Assembly (NCBI GenBank): GCA_029204225.1
Contig: CM055096.1
Coordinates: forward strand, 46,436,579 to 46,500,578
DNA: 64,000 nucleotides
Direction of reading: 5' to 3'
DNA from: Diphasiastrum complanatum
Lineage: Eukaryota; Streptophyta; Lycopodiopsida; Lycopodiales; Lycopodiaceae
Shown here piece after piece: positions 56,705 to 64,000 of this stretch; position 1 is the stretch's first letter, and each line of letters starts with the position of its first letter. Below the pieces are notes generated by a model. It did no database searches. It was not told where the DNA came from and saw only the letters and a list, made by a program, of their open reading frames with translations. A program made the position numbers and the translations under genes.

Positions 56705-58287
56705 ATTTTGGCGTCGTTGCCAGGGAGCTACGTCAATTTTTCAGTTTGCAGCATGTTTGTTGGAATGTTAGCTTGCATTAGGCATCTTATTATGGCACCA
56801 ATAGTGTTAAATCTGCATTTAGGGTTAAATTGGGAGTGATTTTGCCTAATTTGAGTGGATTGGCTTGTTTGAAATCTAATATGATTTTGGAACAGGGGAA
56901 TCTATTGTCAAGGATCTTACTGGCAATATAGTTAGTTAATTTGCAAGCAATCTGACATCAATCAGATAAACAGTAAAGAGAGATCACACACAAAACCAAG
57001 AGAACACTTCTGAACTGTATCTATAAAAGAGAGTGAAAGATATATATACACATTCTAATTTTTGTGGGGTACCGCTGCATGACAGTTCGGTCCCCGTTAC
57101 AGACGCGTGTCCCAACTTACACTACGTGTACCGTCAAACTGGCACGCATGCATACTATCACAAAGACAGTAAAAAACTTGAAATCACTGTTAAACATGAA
57201 AATTCATGAACTGTGAGAGAAACTTGGGCTTACTTATTCTAACAACTATTCAGATCACCAATCTTAAGATCCATTTGGATTTGAGATATCAGGAAAAACA
57301 ACAAAAATTGATCAAATCTGTCAGATTTTGATCAAGAGGAGATAAAAATTGTCATCAGAGCTGATAACCTTTTATCCTCTTTCAAGAAACATTCATGGAG
57401 TTGCAGACACCTTCGGTTTTGATCACAAAACCTTCAGTTTGAAGGAAAAACATTCCTTCCCAGCAGATTTTTGGAAACATCAGAAAAACCACCAAAAAAT
57501 ACCAAAAAATTACTAAAATCCTAAGAATACAGAAAAAGAACCTTCATCCGATTCATTGTGCATAGGTGTGATTCAGATCTATCTACTGCCAGGTCGGCGA
57601 TAATAATATCAAAAATAGAAGGTTTATCAGAGAATCAGTTGTCATATTGTCATATTTTGGTAAAAAAAGATCTATTTTTTGCAGAAATACCATTATTACT
57701 CTTGATTCTCCTCCAGAACCTTTGCCGAGTTTCCAGATTATCCTATTTATAGTAGTTTATTATTTTTGAGTTCGATGAACATTCATTCTATCAGGACCAT
57801 AGAAAATCTCTATTTTTATCCTTGCCAAACTACAAAAACTATGTTTTTATGTGTCAGGAACCTTTGCCAATTCTACCCTAGTTTGATCTGTGTCAAATTC
57901 TCTGTTTGAGAGTTCGGCGAAAGTTATTTCCACCAATTTTGTCAGAAAAACCTGTTCAGAGAGTTTTTTTTTTTTCAAAAATAGCACTGTTGAACCTTCG
58001 CCAAGTTAGCCTTCGCCTAAGGAACCATCGTCAGTACTATTTTTAGGTTTTGATTTTCCAAATCAAGTCTCTGTCAAATTTTGGGTCAAATCTGATTCAG
58101 TCTGGTCTTGATTCTGAGAATTTTTTCATTTTGAGAAGTATCGAACGTTTGATCTTAGAAATCTTTTTTCACGATATAAGAATCTGATTCTAGTCAAGTG
58201 AAAGAGATCTAGCAGATCTGATTTGAGATAATTCTTGATTGAAAAATCTAGATCCAATCTCATTGTTTGCTTGAATTAGTCTGTAAA
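56705..58287 (+). other. Leader of second pol-less family-A copy
   Basis: Noncoding leader interrupted by a solo LTR (56906-57244). The family decamer is exact at 57993-58002; decayed copies lie near 57409, 57540, 57865 and 58012. Confidence 0.75.
56906..57244 (+). mobile_element. Solo LTR inserted in the leader
   Basis: 339 bp absent from the leader copy at 25350-25370. It begins TGTCAAGGATC and ends TTCTAACA, with TG...CA ends. Flanks TCTAT (56901-56905) and ACTAT (57245-57249) match at four of five bases, as for a 5-bp target duplication. A TATAAAAGAG lies at about 57022. The size and ends suggest a Copia-type LTR left after recombination between two LTRs. Its family is not otherwise present in the window. 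Orientation follows TG-to-CA and the TATA box. Confidence 0.75.
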
Positions 58288-58993
58288 AATGGCTGCCCCT
58301 AGAGGTGCTCCTCAGGAAGTCAATCCAATCATCGTTAGGAGAGCACCTCGTTTGGATCTACCCAAATACAATGGATTAACAGATCCAGTTAGATTTCTTC
58401 AGATCAATTCTGAATCTTGTGAAGTTTATGGCGAAGTTTTTCCCCAGAATAAAGTTAAGCTATTTCCAATGGCCTTAACAGGCGCAGCACAAGATTGGTA
58501 CTGCAATAAAGATGAGATGGAGCGTACAGATTGGGAGACTATCAAACAAGCCCTTATCACACAGTTCAGACCTCGGAATCTATGGAAGATCCTTTCCTAC
58601 TTTTAAGTAAAATTAAAATGGGAAAGCGGGGTGTCTATCTAAAAGGATCAGACGTGAGCTGGAACGCCATAATGAGTACGCAATTTTGCAAAACGCTATG
58701 GATGATGCAATTCGGGAGGAGGATGAAGATTCAGACGATGAGCTGAATATCAGTATGCTATCTTATATAGCAAGGCAGACCACTATGACATCCACCACTA
58801 TTGTATCAATGAATGTCAATGCTATTGTAGAGATGATGCTCAATGAGTTCGCGAAACTTGGAAGAACCAGCAGAAGCAGATGGAAAAATTGCAGGCACCC
58901 TTGTTGAGCATGATCTGACCCATCAGATGTCAAACACTGGTGCATCTGCCAGGAGCTCAAACTTGTGTTAAGAAACATTGCTTGAAAGGTACT
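58288..58993 (+). pseudogene. Truncated gag of second pol-less copy
   Basis: Starts MAAPRGAPQEVNPIIVRRAP at 58289, capsid open for 105 codons (LPKYNGLTDPVRFLQINSES, TGAAQDWYCNKDEMERTDWE), then a shift and the same deletion as 26745 (GVYLKGSDVS). The piece at 58686 reads MQNAMDDAIREEDEDSDDEL. The same gag-to-post-pol joint as in 24416-28592 follows. It is interrupted at 58993/58994 by another Gypsy LTR after GAAAGGTACT. Confidence 0.83.
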
Positions 58994-60072
58994 TGTTACA
59001 TACCTATGTAACTAGCAGTACTTCAGACCCCTAATAGTCTATTTAGTGTTGGGGGCTAAATGGCAAGGTACCCTTTGGATTAAGGGTATGTGCCCTTGGA
59101 TAAGGGCATGCAAGTGACCATACCTTAGTTGGAGGTATGGAGTCACGTGACCCTTGGATACGGGGTACCCTTAGTATTAAGGGTAGGTATCTTAGACTAA
59201 AGTACTAGTGTCCTTGGTTAAGGGCAGGTAGGTGTCTATACCTTGGATGGAGGTATGGAACCTAGAGAGGTGTTAGAAAGTCATTGGATGACTATTTTTC
59301 TAAACCTTGGGCCTCAACCTTGAACCATAACACTTTAATGGTCTAGGACCAAAGTATACTTGCACAGCTTGGGTAATGAGACCTAGTAGAAGGGCGCCCT
59401 TCTAAAGTGTCCATTGAGTTCCCAACTCCCACAAGAAAGGCATTCAAAGAGTCATAGGTTATGGAAGGAGTCTCTTGACATTCCATAAGCCTATGGAGGC
59501 TCTTGGAGATTCTTTAACTCCCCTAAGCTTCTCTCTCTCTCATTGGATGAGCATGGAGCTCCATAGTGCATTGGAGAGGTCCATGGGCCATCTATATGAG
59601 GGTAGTAGGGCGCCCATTGGGAGGGGGGAGATCTCTCTTGTTTGCTTGGCTTATGCTCTAGTGTTGCTACTAGTGTGTAGAGTGCTTTCTTGTGGTAGTA
59701 TGCTTGAGGTTTGGACCTTGCTTATGGTATGGGACATAAGTAGGGTTTGGATCTTGAATATGCTATGGAGTGTTGTGGCATGCTTGTGATTTGTTTATGG
59801 TTAGCAAGGGGGTGCTAGATAGGTCTTGCTTGGAGCTTGGATCTAGCTATGGTTGGGTGGTGAATACTTGAGGCCAGCTTGTTATCTATCTTTGTGTTTA
59901 AAGAGTAGGGACACAAGTGGAGGAGAGATCCTTGGAGGCTTGCAGATCCTTACTTGCAGGTGGAGGCATCCTAGCTTGGAGTCGGGGAGCATCTTAAAGC
60001 TTGCAGGTTGCTTGGAGGACATTTGGAGGCTCTACCTTGGATTTGGAGGTCTTCCTCACCTCTACTTGTAAA
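58994..60072 (+). repeat. LTR of a second Gypsy family
   Basis: It begins TGTTACATACC at the exact point where the family-A copy (compare 27112) is interrupted, with GTACT as the likely target sequence. It runs to the PBS at 60073. The 3' end is not a clear CA, so the right limit is approximate. The first 265 bp contain a terminal 8-bp inverted repeat (58995-59012) and six short hairpins in two three-hairpin modules (59069-59139 and 59166-59257). The element's other LTR is outside the window or lost. Confidence 0.65.
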
Positions 60073-60087
60073 AGTGGTATTAGAGCT
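60073..60087 (+). other. Primer-binding site, tRNA-Met type
   Basis: TGGTATTAGAGCTAG resembles the initiator tRNA-Met complement TGGTATCAGAGC with one C-to-T change. It separates the LTR from the leader and distinguishes this Gypsy from family A. Confidence 0.75.
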
Positions 60088-61123
60088 AGACAAAGGATGG
60101 TAACATTTCTAACCCTCTTCAAGTTCTATTAAAATCACCAACTAAATTTTTTTTTGGGGAAGACTATAGGCTTTTCTAGTTGTAGGAAGCTTGTAGTTGA
60201 AGTACCCAATGAATCTAGTTCTCTTTGGAAGAGAGTAGTGATGCTTATAGAATTGTTTGGGGGCTAACTTTTGATTATTTTAGAGAAGTTTTAAAGTGGG
60301 CTTTGGGTGTTTAAAAGTTCTAAAAAAAGATTTGTGGGGTGGTTAGAGGAAGTCTTCCTCTACATACACAAATTCTTTTTGGCAAAAAGATTGATTCTAG
60401 CTATGTGTTTTGATCAAAACTAGTGTTTTTTTTGCATAAATGAAGTGTTTGAAGTTTTGATTTTCATTTTGAAGTTCTGTTTTTCAGACCTGTAAATCTG
60501 AAAATCAGATCTGAAAAGTGAAGTTTTCATTCAAACTTCATTAGTCACACCTTTCTGTCTCCTAGTTTCATGAAGATGACAATGTAGGAAGGGAATGGTA
60601 GTGTAACTTTGTGCATAAAACAAGTTTTGAAATTCTGTTTTTTTGTCATTTTGAAGTTCTGATTTTCAGACCTGTAAATTTGAAAATCAGATCTGAAAAT
60701 TGAAGTTTTCATAAGGCTTCATTAGTTATCCATTTCTAGGCACTAGTTTCTTGGTTTTGGAAATCTAGAATAGTGAGAAATGTGAAAACTTTGGTTGTCT
60801 TTGAAATGACAAATGGAATTGGAATGAGAATGAGAACTTTATGTAAACATTAGCTTGGATTACTTAATTGAAGTTTACATAAAGATTTGGTTTTCATTTT
60901 TGCTTTTGATTAAGGCAAATGTAGCTTGTTGTTGTTTTCCTCTTAAGCTTGGACTGAGCTTGCAAATAGTAGGCTTGGATTGAGCTTACAGACAATAAGA
61001 TTGAATGAATAGAAGTAATTGTTTTTAATTTGCATTGGATGTAACAATTGAAGCATTTCTATCATTCTAATTTGAGCACTTGTTGTTGTATTTGCATAAT
61101 AGGAAAACACACAAGCAACCCCA
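60088..61123 (+). other. Leader of second Gypsy with tandem repeat
   Basis: Noncoding. Two imperfect direct repeats of about 179 bp lie at 60433-60611 and 60612-60790, sharing TTGAAGTTCTG, TTTTCAGACCTGTAAAT and GAAAATCAGATCTGAAAA. No gene. Confidence 0.7.
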
Positions 61124-62440
61124 ATGGATCAAACCAATGAAAATCCAACATTTGATCTATCAAACCCATCCAATGTGGCACAAGCTCTTGAACTTTTATA
61201 CCAACAAATTCAAGCCACTAATAAGCAGCTTCTTGAAACCAATCAAAGAAACCAAGACTTAGAGTCTAGGTTAGCCAATTAGAAAAAGCATGTAGTTTCA
61301 CCTCCTGTAAAAGTGTTTAAGGGGGAGAAGAAAGATAGGAACTTATAAGTGGTAAGTTCTTGGCTAAATGTTTGGAACAAATACTTTGCCATGAACCAAT
61401 TCCTTAAGTTTAAGAAGTTATCCACTGTCACCATGTTCCTTGAAGCAAGAGCCTTAGTTTGGTGGGATGACTTACTTGCAAAGGGCAATCAGCCTTGTAC
61501 ATGGGATGATTTTTGCAAGCTTTTTAGGGATTATTTTCTACCACTTTTAGATGACTATGAACACTTCCAAAAGTTGAGTCATCTAACCATGAATAAATGT
61601 TTGGAACAATTTATTCAAGATTTTCATGGGTACCTGAATCCACTTTATAGTGATATTCTGCCTAAGGTACAAATGTTAATGTTTATTGATGGGTTACCAA
61701 AAGATTATCAAGTGGATGTTCATAGGAACCATCCAAAATCCCTAGAAGATGCTATTAGGGCTGCAAAATACTTTGATGACACACCTAAGCCACCTAGGGG
61801 TCAACAGCCTAATGAGCAGAAAAAAGGTTTTCAATTTAAGAGGAAGGATAGGGAAGTTGTCAATGAAACACATCCCAATTCCAACAATCCTAAGAAAACC
61901 AAGAAAAACTTTAAAAACCATCATTGTGGCAATGATAAAGCTGAAGCTCATAAGAAGAACCTGTGGTTCAAGTGCAATGGCGAGGGTCACCTTGCACGTG
62001 ATTGCGTCAAAAAACAAGCTTCAACCTCAGGTAATCTATCTCGAAGTAATGAGATGGATGTTTGTTTTCTTAGTTCTTTAGTTTTTGGTCCTAATGTCTT
62101 TATTTGCATTAAAGGTAAAGTTAATGATCAAGTTGTTAATGTTCTTTTTGACACGAGATCCACTCATAACTTTATTAATGTAAATTTGGTACAGACGCTA
62201 AACCTTCCTACCAAAAAAAGTGAGAAAAAATATCGTGTGACAATGGCATCAGGAAGTAATTCCGATTTGATGGATTTTATTGTTCTTGATGTAGAATTGC
62301 ACATTCAAAATTATTTTGAAAAACTAGAATTCCATGCTGTTCAATTAGGTGCTCTTGGGCAACAATGGCATTTTGATAAGAACAAATCATTGAGAATTGA
62401 TTTTGTTGAGAAATCTTTATCTTTTATGCATGAGAATTCT
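61124..62440 (+). pseudogene. Gag-protease of second Gypsy
   Basis: Starts MDQTNENPTFDLSNPSNVAQ at 61124 with a glutamine-rich coiled-coil-like segment. Stops at about 61280 and 61346 interrupt. The frame is open from 61349: capsid (MFLEARALVWWDDLLAKGNQ, CKLFRDYFLPLLDDYEHFQK), a zinc knuckle FKCNGEGHLARDC (first CX2C damaged: C-N-G instead of a second Cys), and a retropepsin site VNVLFDTRSTHNFINV, where the usual D-(S/T)-G reads D-T-R. The architecture resembles plant chromovirus-type gag-protease. The mutated protease, knuckle and two stops make it dead. At about 62432-62447 it fuses to Copia integrase. Confidence 0.85.
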
Positions 62441-62950
62441 TTAGTTCTCTTGTGCCTACTCTCCATCTCAAAATGGAGTGGCCGAGAGAAAGAATAGATC
62501 TCTATGTGAATGTGCAAAATGAGAATTGAGGCATCTTTGCCCAAAGATTTTTGGGGAGAAGCCATTAATTGTGCAAATTATCTTTGCAATAGGCTCCCAC
62601 ATATAGCTCTTGGAGGAAAGTCACCATATGAAATCTTATTTTTGAAGAAGCCTAAGGTTGATCACCTTAGAGTTTTTGGATGCTTATGCTTTGTCCATAT
62701 TCCCTTGGAAACAAGGAAGAAGGAAGATCCTACTGCATGCAAAGGGATCATGATTGGATACTCATCCACCAAGAAGGCCTATAGAGTCTTAATACTCTCT
62801 ACTTCTCAAGTTATTGAAAGTAGAGATGTTGTCTTTCATGAAGATCAACACTCATCTTTTGAAGAGGCCGAGATCAAGAAATCTATGGATGCATCATCAA
62901 TTATTGATTCTGAACACAATCATGATGTGATGGGGTCGAGATTTGAATAA
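62441..62950 (+). pseudogene. Copia integrase C-terminal part (fusion partner)
   Basis: From about 62447 the sequence follows Copia: CTCCATCTCAAAATGG then GRE(R)KNRSLCECAK in one frame, and from 62510 AINCANYLCNRLPHIALGGK, PKVDHLRVFGCLCFVHIPLE and VIESRDVVFHEDQHSS. It is a close relative of element B (20280-20790) but without the SINE. A TAA at 62948-62950 ends the frame where element B reads a glycine codon. The upstream half of integrase and all of Copia gag are absent, replaced by Gypsy gag. Confidence 0.87.
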
Positions 62951-64000
62951 GACTCTCCTCGGATTTTTTCACCAAGAAGATCCATGAGAGATAGATCCGA
63001 GCCTAAGAGGCTCTCATATGTTGACAAAGGCAAACAAGTGGATCTTGATTCCACTATCTATGTTTTTTATGTCTCTCATGAAGAGCCAAAGAATGTACAA
63101 GAGGCACTCAATACCAAGGAGTGGTATGATGCCATGAAGCAAGAGTATGATGCATTGATCACCAACAATACTTGGGAGCTTGTGGATCCTCCATCCAACA
63201 AGCATGTGATTGGTTGCAAGTGGGTATTTCGGATGAAGTTCAATCATGATGGCACCATCAACAAGCATAAAGCAAGATTATGTGCCAAAGGATTTGCTCA
63301 AATCCATGGTCTTGATTATGAGGAGACCTTTGCACCCGTTGCAAAGATGGTGACAATAAGAATTCTTATTTCTCTTGCTTGTTTTTTCAAGTGGAAGATG
63401 TTTCAATTAGATGTATCCAATGCTTTTCTAAATGGTTATCTTGAGGAGGAGATCTATATGAAACAACCTCAAGGATTCATCAAGGATGAGTCCAAAGTGT
63501 GCTTGCTCTTCAAAAGTCTTTATGGACTCAAGCAAGCACCAAGTTCATGGTATTCAAGACTTAATTCTTTTCTTATCTCACTAGGATTTACGCTTAGTGA
63601 CTATGATCCTTCCATGTATCTAAAGTTTGTTGATAGCAATATTGTCATTCTTCTAATTTATGTTGATGACATTATTCTTTGTGGAAGTTGTATCAAGCTA
63701 GTTGATGAAACCAAGCTAGCACTTGGATGTGAGTTTAAAATGCAAGACCTGGGAGAGATGCATTACATCCTAGGCCTAGAAATTGATTTTTATGAAAATC
63801 ATGTCTTTATATGCCAATCTAGATATGATCACTCTATGTTGAAAAAATTCCATATGGAAAATTCTAAGAGCATAGATACTCCAATGGAGCAAATTGTAAA
63901 AGATCCTAATAAAAGTGATAAAAGATCCTTTGAGGACATCACACTTTTTAGCAGTCTTGTAGGCTCCTTGATTTGGCTTACCATTACTAGGCCCGATCTA
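62951..64000 (+). CDS. Copia reverse transcriptase, open to window edge
   Basis: 350 codons without a stop, in frame with 62510-62950, running off the window. It reads IFSPRRSMRDRSEPKRLSY, then RT: AMKQEYDALITNNTWELVDP, CAKGFAQIHGLDYEETFAPV, QLDVSNAFLNGYLEEEIYMK, SLYGLKQAPSSWYSRLNSFL, the catalytic LIYVDDIILCG at about residue 235, GEMHYILGLEIDF, and the connection LVGSLIWLTITRPDL. All standard Copia RT blocks are intact, in contrast to element B. RNase H and the 3' LTR should lie beyond the window. Only the upstream stop and fusion show that the whole polyprotein is not intact. Confidence 0.9.

Noticed and set aside
59475-59789. 104-codon frame in the Gypsy LTR
   Set aside because: Lies inside U3/R of an LTR, hydrophobic by base composition, no domain.

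Overview
This window looks like intergenic nuclear DNA of a land plant with a large, repeat-rich genome. The evidence is LTR retrotransposons of several plant-type Gypsy and Copia families, CACTA (En/Spm) TNP2 transposase genes, a tRNA-derived SINE, long CT/GA/CA microsatellites, GT-AG introns, and one fragmentary gene of the plant self-incompatibility S1 family. I cannot name the species. Apart from that S1-like gene I see no convincing host gene, no RNA gene and no CRISPR.

One Gypsy family dominates (called family A here; it resembles the Athila/Tat group because its primer-binding site fits tRNA-Asp and it carries ORFs after pol). It has LTRs of about 735-780 bp at 293-1026, 24416-25163, 27860-28592 and 55927-56704 on the plus strand, and at 36147-36889 and 44154-44904 on the minus strand. 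The best copy is the minus-strand element 36147-44904 (gag, protease, RT, damaged RNase H, integrase, post-pol ORF). A pol-less deletion derivative occurs twice (24416-28592 and 55927-58993) with the same internal junctions. Positions 1-8154 and 27569-35721 are an almost identical 8.15 kb block. In it, two inverted family-A 5' ends (LTR-leader-gag) flank an inverted protease/linker piece and an intron-containing TNP2 transposase fragment.

From 8155 to 11704 a family-A pol remnant, a gag-like ORF and a CACTA-like end follow. The same set lies inverted at 48491-54303, where the CACTA-like end leads into a decayed TNP2/DUF4218 transposase (45738-47900) and a SET-domain-like exon fragment (48034-48405). 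Between 12249 and 12802 lies the two-exon S1-like gene. A decayed Copia fills 13641-16455. A complete Copia with two LTRs and PBS fills 16837-23173, and a small SINE with a perfect 14-bp target duplication interrupts its integrase. The right end (58994-64000) is a different Gypsy (tRNA-Met-type PBS, LTR with an array of hairpins) whose gag-protease is fused at about 62440 to Copia integrase/RT. That RT frame is open to the window edge.

Almost every coding region is broken by stops, frameshifts or deletions, so the genes do not form a working pathway. The layout records nested insertion, inversion, template switching and recent duplication. The most unusual items are the duplicated inverted-LTR/TNP2 composite, the SET fragment inside a CACTA-like unit, the duplicated three-hairpin modules in an LTR, the dispersed GGCGAAGGTT motif, and the pol-less LTR subfamily.
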